Shown here piece by piece: positions 22,958 through 30,395 of a DNA stretch of 41,074 nucleotides (positions within the stretch are counted from its first letter, which is position 1; each line of letters starts with the position of its first letter). Source of the DNA: Microseira wollei NIES-4236 (lineage in GTDB: Bacteria > Cyanobacteriota > Cyanobacteriia > Cyanobacteriales > Aerosakkonemataceae); the NCBI RefSeq assembly GCF_020521235.1, contig NZ_BLAY01000093.1, forward strand, positions 1 to 41,074, in the 5' to 3' direction. Under the pieces are notes generated by a model, which searched no databases, had not been told where the DNA came from, and saw only the letters and a program-made list of their open reading frames with translations. The translations under genes and the position numbers were made by a program.

Positions 22958-24238
22958 TTCGATAATTTCCAGCGCCATTTGAATTTGGTCGCTGTCGATA
23001 ACCAAAGGCGGACAAAACCGAATCGCTGCTTTACCGCAACCTAAGAGTAACAAACCTTTGTAGAAGGCTTCATCTACAATTTTATCTCGCAATTTCCCAT
23101 CAGGTTTTCCCGCTGCATCTAATAAGTCAATTGCCACCATTAAACCCTTGCCTCTCGGTAGGGAAACTTGCTGAAAGGTTTTCGCTAACCTGGTTAAACC
23201 TGCTTGCAATAACTCTCCCATATTTAGAGCATTTTCCATCATGCCTGTTTCCAAAAGCCGCAAGGTTACATTTGCAGCTGCACAGGCAACGGGGTTACCG
23301 CCAAAAGTGGTAGCGTGGGCACCGGGAGGCCAGGTCATTAATTCCGGTCGGGATAAAATTGCACCTAAAGGTAGTCCGCTGGCGATGCCTTTGGCTAGGG
23401 TAATGATATCCGGTTTCACGTCCCAATGTTCGATGGCAAATAGCTTGCCGGTGCGACCCATGCCGGATTGTACTTCATCGACTACCATGAGGATGTTGTA
23501 GCGATCGCACAGGTTTCTCACTCTCTGCAAAAACCCATCTTCGGGGACAATATACCCCCCTTCCCCTTGAATTGGTTCTACCACAATCGCCGCAACTTCT
23601 TGGGGGGGTAATACCGCCGGAAATAGCTTTTCTTCTAGATAATCTAAACTTTCATGAGTTCCATAGGGAATGTGCGTCACGCCGGGGACTAATGGCCCAA
23701 ATTGCTTGCGCTGCACTGCTTTGGAACCAGTTAGGGACATCGCGCCGTAGGTGCGTCCGTGGAATGCACCGAGAAAGGCGACGATCAGCGATCGCCCCGT
23801 ATAATACCGGGCTAATTTAATCGCCCCCTCGTTCGATTCGGCACCAGAGTTAGTAAAAAACACTTTCGCCCCGTTGGGAAAAGGCGCGCGAGCTGCTAAT
23901 TTTTCTGCCAACTCCACCATTGTTTCGTAGTAAAAATCCGTACCCGACATGTGTAAAAATTGCGCCGCCTGGTTTTGAATTGCCTGGACGACTTCGGGAT
24001 GGGAGTGACCTGTATTGGTGACGGCGATACCTGCGGTTAAGTCTAAGAATACATTGCCATCTACATCTTCGACCATACAGCCTTCACCACGGGCGATAAC
24101 GAGGGGATAACCACGGGTGTAGGAGGGGGAAGAGACTGCGCGATCGCGTTCTACCATAGCATGAGCGCGAGGCCCAGGTAGAGACGTGACAATCCGAGGC
24201 GCGCGAGGCAGGGGACGTTTGGTAGGAATACTCAGCAT
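22934..24238 (-). CDS. Class III PLP aminotransferase (acetylornithine/omega-amino acid family)
   Basis: 434 residues with all fold-type I landmarks: DLTAGIAVTNTGHSHPEVV, FFTNSGAESNEGAIKLAR, LGAFHGRTYGAMSLTGS, VVDEVQSGMGRTGK with Asp254, and Lys283 in LAKGIASGLPLGAIL as the PLP-binding lysine. Close relatives are omega-aminotransferases and amino-acid racemases, so the substrate could be ornithine, lysine, GABA or another amino acid. The longer N-terminal extension is typical of the 430-450-residue subgroup. The last six residues come from an STRR array. Possible metabolic neighbours are DUF1338 downstream and the aldehyde dehydrogenase upstream. Confidence 0.88.
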   Translation of the reverse strand: MLSIPTKRPLPRAPRIVTSLPGPRAHAMVERDRAVSSPSYTRGYPLVIARGEGCMVEDVDGNVFLDLTAGIAVTNTGHSHPEVVQAIQNQAAQFLHMSGTDFYYETMVELAEKLAARAPFPNGAKVFFTNSGAESNEGAIKLARYYTGRSLIVAFLGAFHGRTYGAMSLTGSKAVQRKQFGPLVPGVTHIPYGTHESLDYLEEKLFPAVLPPQEVAAIVVEPIQGEGGYIVPEDGFLQRVRNLCDRYNILMVVDEVQSGMGRTGKLFAIEHWDVKPDIITLAKGIASGLPLGAILSRPELMTWPPGAHATTFGGNPVACAAANVTLRLLETGMMENALNMGELLQAGLTRLAKTFQQVSLPRGKGLMVAIDLLDAAGKPDGKLRDKIVDEAFYKGLLLLGCGKAAIRFCPPLVIDSDQIQMALEIIEELLIANC

Positions 24239-24350
24239 ATGATTTTGGATTGTGGCTGCGGGGATTTTAGATTAAAAAATTATGCAATTTTGTTCAGTAG
24301 TAACTACTTCTATGGTATTGGGTAAAATCCAAAATCCACAGATCCCATTT

Positions 24351-25472
24351 TTAAGGGTCATAGTGGAGGGTGTCACCATTGAGAAACCGGATCAACTTTT
24401 CTCTTAGAGGCGACCCCTTGATTCCCAAATCTTTCAATATGGAACTGATAAAATAGTTGCTCAGTTTCCAGAGACGATCGTCGTTTGCGATCGCTCTTAA
24501 AACAAATTGCTGGCTTTCTGTTAATTCGTGAATAGTTATCCCTTCTTGCAGCTTATTGTCTTGAAAAGCTAATTCAATTAGTGTCTTATAGCCGTAAGGG
24601 AGTTCCTCTACTTTTTGCGCCAGTACTGGAATGATATGTGCCATTTGCTCGTCGTTCAAACGCCACAAAAAGTCGCTAACTATTAAGTTGTGAGCAGTTG
24701 CCATATGGTTTTCGTAATGGTTGCATAGTCTCACAAATAAATCTGGCTTTTCGATTAGGTGAACTAGGGTTTGCCGAGCATTTTCAGACATATTTGTACC
24801 AGGGATATAGGCGAGAGCGATCGCAGCAGAAAGTTTGACGATATCCCTGGAAGAATTTGCATCTAAAACTTCCTCAAAGAATGCAGGTTCTAAAGGTGTA
24901 TTGTTACTCAGAATTGCCAGAGATAACGGGAGCGTTGCTTTGACCATTTCCTCTGATTCTTTATGAAAGCGATCGCGCATTCTGTCGCAAATCCGCGCCG
25001 CATCTGCTTTACAGCAGGAAAGAGTGTAAGCTGCTCCAATTCTGGCTTTAGGTGCATCGTGTTCTAGTAAATTAAGATAGACATCAACGCCTTTATAAAC
25101 GGCTTCATAAGTTTTTTCCATCCAGTATAATTCCTCTTCCATTTGTTCTTGGAATTCGGGCGTATTCCGTGTAGAGGCATATAGCGATGAATCTTTTCGC
25201 AGGTCGCAGAATGAGGTTCCCGTGCCTATGTGTGCCAAATCGATCAGAATCCTGTATAACAAATCTTCTTCAGATTCACGTTGCAGGTGTTCGATCAGAA
25301 AGGGTACAGCAAAAGCTGCTCGCCACAACAACGATCCTTGATGCCAACTTAAGTCAAATAAGTCGTTTAAAGCTAGCGATCGCACATCTTTTTCATCCGA
25401 GGATAAATGACGGATAGCAGATACCATATCCGCGCCTAATTCAGTTTCTAATTGCTCCCAATCCACGGTCAT
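24351..25472 (-). CDS. HEAT/armadillo-like repeat protein
   Basis: An all-helical 373-residue protein with irregular helix pairs such as ARIGAAYTLSCCKADAARICDRMRDRF and VKLSAAIALAYIPGTNMSENARQTLVHLIEK, matching HEAT-like solenoids that bind proteins. No catalytic motif. It ends about 110 bp upstream of the aminotransferase start and begins 2 nt after the Uma2 stop, so it is probably cotranscribed with Uma2. Homologues are common as uncharacterised cyanobacterial proteins. Confidence 0.65.
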   Translation of the reverse strand: MTVDWEQLETELGADMVSAIRHLSSDEKDVRSLALNDLFDLSWHQGSLLWRAAFAVPFLIEHLQRESEEDLLYRILIDLAHIGTGTSFCDLRKDSSLYASTRNTPEFQEQMEEELYWMEKTYEAVYKGVDVYLNLLEHDAPKARIGAAYTLSCCKADAARICDRMRDRFHKESEEMVKATLPLSLAILSNNTPLEPAFFEEVLDANSSRDIVKLSAAIALAYIPGTNMSENARQTLVHLIEKPDLFVRLCNHYENHMATAHNLIVSDFLWRLNDEQMAHIIPVLAQKVEELPYGYKTLIELAFQDNKLQEGITIHELTESQQFVLRAIANDDRLWKLSNYFISSILKDLGIKGSPLREKLIRFLNGDTLHYDP

Positions 25473-25474
25473 AT

Positions 25475-26083
25475 CTACGCTTGGATAATCTGTTCAGCCG
25501 TCAGCGCCAATTCTGGGAAAGTGCGCGAAATTATTCCTTCAGCACCTCGATAAGGATTGCATTGGTAAACGCCACTTTCATCGAGTAAGAAAACAAACAC
25601 TGTTGGCACTTTAGGATTCCCCAAGTAATTTCGACTTCCTAAAGCCAAGTAATCTACAATCCAATATTCTGGAATACCCAAACGTTGATATTCATCCAGT
25701 TTATCGATATAATCATCTTCCCAATTGGTCGATACTACTTCAACTGCTAACTGAAGTGGTTCGACGAAAGCCGTATATGCAGAAAGATTAGAATCCCAAA
25801 GTGCTTGATATACTACGCTTACATCAGGTTGGCGACCTTGTTCTTGTCCTTCTGGGGTAAGTGTTCTCACTACAATTCTGCCTGACACTCTGTAGTTTAG
25901 ATTAAGACGTTTGACCTCATCTTGCAAAGAGTTTGAAATGAAATCTGCGATATTATCATGTTGTCTTGTCGCTAATTTCCTCACAACCTCTCCATTCACC
26001 AGTTCATAAAAACCTTCTGACTCAACTTCGAGTTCTAAGAATTGCTCGAAGGTAAGCTGTTGTTTTGCTTGGAATGTAGTCAT
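25475..26083 (-). CDS. Uma2-family (DUF820) nuclease-like protein
   Basis: 202 residues: LTFEQFLELEVESEGFYELVNGEVV at the N-terminus, RQPDVSVV, LAVEVVSTNWEDDYIDKLDEYQRLGIPEYWIVDYLAL as the PD-(D/E)xK-type core with Asp, Glu and Lys present. The complete motif suggests an intact fold. Two nucleotides separate it from the HEAT-like gene downstream; the retropepsin-like pair is 38 bp upstream on the same strand, so all four genes may form one transcript. Confidence 0.88.
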   Translation of the reverse strand: MTTFQAKQQLTFEQFLELEVESEGFYELVNGEVVRKLATRQHDNIADFISNSLQDEVKRLNLNYRVSGRIVVRTLTPEGQEQGRQPDVSVVYQALWDSNLSAYTAFVEPLQLAVEVVSTNWEDDYIDKLDEYQRLGIPEYWIVDYLALGSRNYLGNPKVPTVFVFLLDESGVYQCNPYRGAEGIISRTFPELALTAEQIIQA

Positions 26084-26121
26084 GGTTATTTTTTATCAGC
26101 TAGGTTATCAAGCAACTATAG

Positions 26122-26535
26122 CTATAGCTCCTCCGACTTAGGCTTAATTTCAAATTCAAACCTAGAACGGTAGAAACAAACATCGAATTCTAAGAAAAAG
26201 TTTGTCTGTCCCAGAATTAATGGCGCGTTGGCACTTTTGACCCAAGCAAATACCAACCTTACAGGCGCAAACTCTCCAATCTCTGCCATGACAGATAGTG
26301 GCATAGCTGGCTGATTGCCGAGATTACCTGACAAGCGAATAATGGCTTCGCGCTCGTTCCAAACAGCACCTAACTGGATGCCAATTTCATAAGGCAAAAC
26401 GTTAACTGTAGCACCACTATCCACTAACCCAACAACTTCAACAACCTGAGTATTGCGGCGAAGAATCAATGGAAGACGCGGCAGACTATCAAACTCATTT
26501 TGAGATGGATCTGTGGTCGAATATGTGAATCGCAT
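26122..26535 (-). CDS. Retropepsin-like aspartic protease-fold protein
   Basis: 137 residues with VGLVDSGATVNVLPYEIG (Asp39-Ser-Gly-Ala), the active-site turn of retroviral-type aspartic proteases, which work as homodimers with one DSGA/DTGA per chain. A second block, PLILGQTNFFLEFDV, matches the hydrophobic-glycine segment of the fold. No signal peptide, no membrane anchor. The gene starts 5 nt after a 71-residue partner. From memory this two-gene arrangement recurs in cyanobacterial genomes. The substrate is unknown. Confidence 0.75.
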   Translation of the reverse strand: MRFTYSTTDPSQNEFDSLPRLPLILRRNTQVVEVVGLVDSGATVNVLPYEIGIQLGAVWNEREAIIRLSGNLGNQPAMPLSVMAEIGEFAPVRLVFAWVKSANAPLILGQTNFFLEFDVCFYRSRFEFEIKPKSEEL

Positions 26536-26540
26536 TACAC

Positions 26541-26756
26541 TTAGTTACCATCGCTGTCAGCCATTTTTAACGCTTGCATTAGAGCTTCTCCAGCACCAAA
26601 AGCATTGTAGGGTGTTGGCAAGTCGTAGGTTTTATGTGGCTCCAGAGGAAAAATAGACGCGCCAGCATCCAGTTCTTCCGCCAAGATGCGAATCAGCTTG
26701 AGTTTCTCTGGCGCAGATAATTTTCGAATAGCGGGAAGCAACTCTGTTAATGTCAT
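26541..26756 (-). CDS. Small partner of the retropepsin-like protein
   Basis: A 71-residue acidic helical protein starting MTLTELLPAIRKLSAPEKLKLIRILAEELD, followed by a linker and a C-terminal segment (YNAFGAGEALMQALKMADSD). The N-terminal helix pair resembles small antitoxin-like or adaptor proteins. It lies 5 nt upstream of the retropepsin-like gene, so the two are almost certainly cotranscribed. No known function. Confidence 0.65.
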   Translation of the reverse strand: MTLTELLPAIRKLSAPEKLKLIRILAEELDAGASIFPLEPHKTYDLPTPYNAFGAGEALMQALKMADSDGN

Positions 26757-26895
26757 TTTTGGCTTTTTATCCCCTCGTAGTAATGAATTATAGCTGTAAC
26801 GTCATCCAAATCGGCAAGGCGTAGGATAGTTCTGGCACTTTCTAGTTGTAGTAAAGCCTTTACCATTGACCTTTCACCTTGCTTTCCTATTATCC

Positions 26896-26937
26896 ATTAC
26901 CAATTACCAATTACCAATTACCCATTACCCATTACCT
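26896..26937. repeat. STRR heptamer array (ATTACCA/ATTACCC x6)
   Basis: Six units in the spacer between the aldehyde dehydrogenase stop and the small-partner start. The last unit includes two bases of the aldehyde dehydrogenase TAG. Confidence 0.9.
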
Positions 26938-28420
26938 ATTCCCGATTATCAATTTGAGCGCGTTGCAATTTACCGGAAAAATCGACATAAACCGTCTTCC
27001 ATTCGGTAAATACATCCAATGCGGCACTCCCCGCTTCCCGGTGTCCGTTTCCAGTTTGTTTGACGCCGCCAAAGGGTAAATGTACTTCGGCACCGATAGT
27101 CGGACCATTAATATAAGTAATGCCTGCTTCGATGTCGCGCATTGCTTGAAATGCCCGGTTGACATCGCGGGTATAAACTGAAGAAGAAAGACCGTAACTC
27201 GTATCGTTTAAGATCGCGATCGCTTCCTCAAACTCGCTTACCTCAATCAATGCCACCACGGGGCCAAAAATCTCCTCGCGGGCGACGCGCATATCGGGGG
27301 TAACTTTGTCAAGAATAGTCGGTGCAAAAAAGAAACCGTGGTGCAATTCCCCATCTTTTAATATTTCCCCACCGATTAAAACCTTTGCCCCTTCGCTGCG
27401 GGCAACTTCCAAATAATGACTCACTCGTTGCAACTGTCCCTGATTCACCAATGGCCCCACATCGGTATTAGGATCGTTACCATGTCCGAGCCGCAACTTG
27501 CTGGTATGCTCTAGCAGCATAGCGGTAAATTTATCCTTAATATCGCGGTGCAAAATCAACCGACTCGTTGCGGTGCAACGTTGTCCGGACGTACCAAATG
27601 CACCCCAGATCGCACCTTCTAAAGCAAGTTCTAAATCGGCATCTTCCATCACAACTTGGGCATTTTTCCCGCCTAATTCCAGACAAACTCGCTTGTGAGT
27701 GCGTCCGCAAGTCGCCCCAATTTCTGCCCCAGTTTTAGACGAACCCGTAAACGATACTAAATCAACGCCTGGATGTTCCAATAAAGCTTTTCCGACTGTT
27801 TCTCCTGCACCATGCACTAAATTAACCACCCCAGGCGGCAACCCAGCTTCTTGGAATAACCAAACCAGAAAATTAGCACAAGTAGAAGTATCTTTTGCCG
27901 GTTTCAGAATTACCGTATTGCCGCAAACTAACGCGGGCATCATTTTCCAACAAGGAATCGCCACGGGAAAATTCCAAGGAGTAATTAAAGCACAAACCCC
28001 GAGCGGCGTCCTTACACTCATAGCAAACTTATTGGGCATTTCCGAAGGTGTGGTTTGCCCAAACAAACGACGCCCTTCTCCCGCGTAATAAAACGCGCAA
28101 TCAATTCCTTCTTGCACATCTCCCCGCGCCTCGGCAATCGGTTTGCCCATTTCCCGACTCATCAGTTGGGCAAGGGTTTCTTTGTGCTGAATTAACAACT
28201 CTCCGACTTTATGAATAAATTCTCCCCTGGCGGGCGCGGGTACAAGCCGCCAAGTGCGATATGCTTGACGCGCAGATGCGACAGCTGCATCCACATCGCC
28301 AGCTTCAGATCGGGGAAACGTGGCGATTAATTCCCGCCAGTCGGCAGGGTTCCGACTTTCTAAAGTTGCTCCCGATTGGGCGGGTATCCATTCTCCGTTG
28401 ATGTAATTCAGGCAAGTCAT
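26936..28420 (-). CDS. NAD(P)-dependent aldehyde dehydrogenase
   Basis: 494 residues of the ALDH superfamily. ITPWNFPVAIPCWKM and LKPAKDTS bind cofactor, LELGGKNAQ carries the general base Glu248, and GTSGQRCTATSR carries the nucleophile Cys282. The overall match is to semialdehyde dehydrogenases (alpha-ketoglutaric, succinic or aminoadipic semialdehyde types). The exact substrate cannot be read from sequence. It precedes the retropepsin pair on the same strand but is separated by an STRR array. The stop codon lies at the edge of that array. Confidence 0.9.
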   Translation of the reverse strand: MTCLNYINGEWIPAQSGATLESRNPADWRELIATFPRSEAGDVDAAVASARQAYRTWRLVPAPARGEFIHKVGELLIQHKETLAQLMSREMGKPIAEARGDVQEGIDCAFYYAGEGRRLFGQTTPSEMPNKFAMSVRTPLGVCALITPWNFPVAIPCWKMMPALVCGNTVILKPAKDTSTCANFLVWLFQEAGLPPGVVNLVHGAGETVGKALLEHPGVDLVSFTGSSKTGAEIGATCGRTHKRVCLELGGKNAQVVMEDADLELALEGAIWGAFGTSGQRCTATSRLILHRDIKDKFTAMLLEHTSKLRLGHGNDPNTDVGPLVNQGQLQRVSHYLEVARSEGAKVLIGGEILKDGELHHGFFFAPTILDKVTPDMRVAREEIFGPVVALIEVSEFEEAIAILNDTSYGLSSSVYTRDVNRAFQAMRDIEAGITYINGPTIGAEVHLPFGGVKQTGNGHREAGSAALDVFTEWKTVYVDFSGKLQRAQIDNRE

Positions 28421-28491
28421 GGGAATTTCAGATTTCAGATTTCTGATTTTAGATTTTAGATTGGGGATTAGACGGGGGGCGAGTTGATCTC

Positions 28492-28558
28492 ACGGGACTT
28501 ACGCCAAGAAACTCTACGTAGAAACCCGGTTTCTAGGATCGTCGTGGGTAAGTCCTGT
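28492..28558. mobile_element. MITE-like element, CAGGACT-end family, copy 4 (short)
   Basis: Ends ACGGGACTTACGCC and GGGTAAGTCCTG with a 40-bp interior holding AGAAACCCGGTTTCT, as in copy 2. Confidence 0.55.
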
Positions 28559-28924
28559 CTCAATTGTCGCTGACTCTCGCATCTGCTGCTGATAGCGGAT
28601 TGCCAGCGAAGTGTTGGAAAGCGTTTTGGCGCTTGGTTTGTGTAGCGGCACCCGCGCATGGTGCCTGCACACAGCTGTGCGGTGTACCATCACCGGATGC
28701 TTTCCCACCATACATCCACCCCGCAAGTCTTCCCTTGTCCTGGGTGTGGTCAATTATAGTTGGTTGAGACTGACGCGGCGACGCGGCGACGCTGTGAACT
28801 TTTCACCACCATGAACTGGCGCATGACTGCACCCCCTTGTCCTCCAATTCCCTCTCTCTATCAATTTTATTTTCTTTTCGATAGATAAAAATTTAATAAA
28901 TATTTATAATTTTTGGGTGGGGGT

Positions 28925-28957
28925 GAGGGGTCAGACCCCTCATAGGGGTACTATACT
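28925..28957 (+). promoter_or_regulatory. Operator-like palindrome and candidate -10 box
   Basis: A perfect 8-bp inverted repeat with one central base (GAGGGGTC-A-GACCCCTC, 28925-28941) lies just upstream of TATACT (28952-28957). No good -35 hexamer is seen; the palindrome occupies its place. It might control the short transcript that would end at the terminator following. Confidence 0.35.
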
Positions 28958-28983
28958 ATTAGTAGATGCACCCTGATGATTAC

Positions 28984-29018
28984 CGCCCCGGCTGAAACGT
29001 CGGGCGTTTTTTTTTTGC
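28984..29018 (+). terminator. Intrinsic terminator with 10-T run
   Basis: GCCCCGGC and GTCGGGC form a GC-rich stem (one bulge) with loop TGAAAC, followed directly by ten T residues. No plus-strand gene lies upstream for several kilobases, so it may end a short non-coding transcript starting near 28964. Confidence 0.7.
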
Positions 29019-29027
29019 TCAATTTGC

Positions 29028-29100
29028 TTCAGTGTTTTTACGTAAGGGAAATTACGCATATTGGTGGATTACCTGATAAAATAATAGTAAAAACACTGAA
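29028..29100. repeat. 14-bp terminal inverted repeat, 73-bp element
   Basis: TTCAGTGTTTTTAC (29028-29041) pairs perfectly with GTAAAAACACTGAA (29087-29100). Inside is a second small palindrome CGTAA...TTACG. It sits 26 bp before the VOC gene start, so it is either a small mobile repeat or a leader structure. Confidence 0.6.
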
Positions 29101-29126
29101 ATAGCCGGATAAAATTGAGGGTAAAA

Positions 29127-30173
29127 ATGAGCGATCGCAACGCAGGGAATGAATCTACAGCAATAGAAGGCATTTACGAAGCATGTATAGGAGTCCAAGA
29201 TCCCATCCCTCAAATTCAATATTGGGAGCAATTCGGCTATCGCATCGGACAGGAGGGAGAATTATCTAAAGCAGCCGCCTACCAATTGTATGGAGTTGAG
29301 TCCGCTTTACGCTCGATCAGACTTTACCACGGAGAGGCCGACCACGGCTTAATTCGCCTGATGGTTTGGGAAAACCCGACAAACTCAGGGTTAAAAATGT
29401 CCTCGATGAAAGCAAAGGGAAACCGCTGGACAACAACGTTAACTGCTGATTTGTTCAACATTTTAAATCAGGTAGAAGCAGCCGTCGCCGCCGGTTTACC
29501 CATCAAATACACCTATCCGAGTTGGGAGATCATCTACAACAAAGAAAGAAAAGCGCGTCCTTTTATCGATCCCGCGATTGGCGTGCGAGAAATGATGGTG
29601 CTGCAACCTTTAACCAGACAAGTTTTATTTCAACGGTTTGGTTATACAATGTTTTCTTACGGCACTATCAATAACAGCGCTCCTTTTAAAACCAGCCAAA
29701 TTACCCACATGGGAATGGTGGTTCAAGATGACAGCAAAGAAACGCTAAAATTTTATGAAGAAACCCTGGGATTGCTGCGAGTTCGCGATGATGTAGAAAC
29801 TAATTACGATTCCAAAGCTGGAAGAGAAATTTTTGAATTGCAACCAAATGAAAAATTTTTAGTTACAGCTTTTGACGATCCGCGTTCGTCAAAAACAAAC
29901 GTTCAAGCAGCGCGTTCGGGAAGGCTTTATATTATTAGATTTCCCGAATCAATCGAATTAGAAAATAACTTTGAAGCAGCGCAACCGGGATGTTTGGGAA
30001 TGTCGCTATATACTTATCGGGTGCGGGGAATTAAACAGTATTTAAACCGCATCAAAGCGAGTCGAGTGCAAAAATTTACAGAAATTTCCTTAAACGAATT
30101 TGGGGAAGAAAGCTTTTCTTTTGTCGCACCCGATGGTTATTTTTGGACGTTACAGCAGATTGCAAGCGAGTGA
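29127..30173 (+). CDS. VOC-superfamily (glyoxalase/dioxygenase fold) protein with two modules
   Basis: 348 residues. The first half (IEGIYEACIGVQDPIPQIQYWEQFGYRIG) and the second (SQITHMGMVVQDDSKETLKFYEETLGLLRVRDD) each begin like a VOC betaalphabetabetabeta unit. The ending SFVAPDGYFWTLQQ resembles the last strand of glyoxalase-like proteins. Possible metal ligands are His in THMGMVV and a Glu in the C-terminal half; the enzyme activity is unknown. ATG 29127 is chosen over TTG 29115 because GAGGG precedes it and it opens MSDRN with a HIP1 octamer. It lies beside but divergent to the aldehyde dehydrogenase. Confidence 0.75.
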   Translation: MSDRNAGNESTAIEGIYEACIGVQDPIPQIQYWEQFGYRIGQEGELSKAAAYQLYGVESALRSIRLYHGEADHGLIRLMVWENPTNSGLKMSSMKAKGNRWTTTLTADLFNILNQVEAAVAAGLPIKYTYPSWEIIYNKERKARPFIDPAIGVREMMVLQPLTRQVLFQRFGYTMFSYGTINNSAPFKTSQITHMGMVVQDDSKETLKFYEETLGLLRVRDDVETNYDSKAGREIFELQPNEKFLVTAFDDPRSSKTNVQAARSGRLYIIRFPESIELENNFEAAQPGCLGMSLYTYRVRGIKQYLNRIKASRVQKFTEISLNEFGEESFSFVAPDGYFWTLQQIASE

Positions 30174-30395
30174 CGCCTTTTGTGTAGTGGCACCCTTAAG
30201 GGTGCGCGCACACTGCTGCCAAGGTGTACCTCATGCGCCTGCAATCCGCTATAATAACCCAAGTTGCTAGTTATAACTATCGTGGGTTGCACAGCAGAAG
30301 CTAATCGCTAATTGCTAATTGCTGATGGGAATATTTTTCGGTTCTACCATTAGCCATTAGCTATTAGCCATTAGCAGCCCTAAAAAGATAACGGA
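30174..30395. other. Spacer between convergent genes filled by repeats
   Basis: Contains the TGTGTAGTGGCACCC...GGTGTACC repeat (also near 28634) and a damaged ACGCAAGTTGC-end element. No gene. Confidence 0.6.
30257..30382. mobile_element. MITE with ACGCAAGTTGC ends, copy 4, right end lost
   Basis: The left end ACCCAAGTTGCTAGTTATA and the STRR interior match the family, but the sequence breaks off at AAGATAAC where the right inverted repeat should begin. It is preceded by TAATA, compatible with the TANTA target. Confidence 0.65.

Larger units (their letters stand above)
28421..29126. other. Long intergenic region with repeats, a terminator and inverted repeats
   Basis: About 700 bp between the divergent aldehyde dehydrogenase and VOC genes. 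It contains a CAGGACT-end element, a segment (28634-28692) with TGTGTAGCGGCACCC and GGTGTACC that recurs at 30183-30233, an AT-rich stretch, a palindrome/terminator unit and a 73-bp inverted repeat. No protein-coding frame is convincing. Confidence 0.6.
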
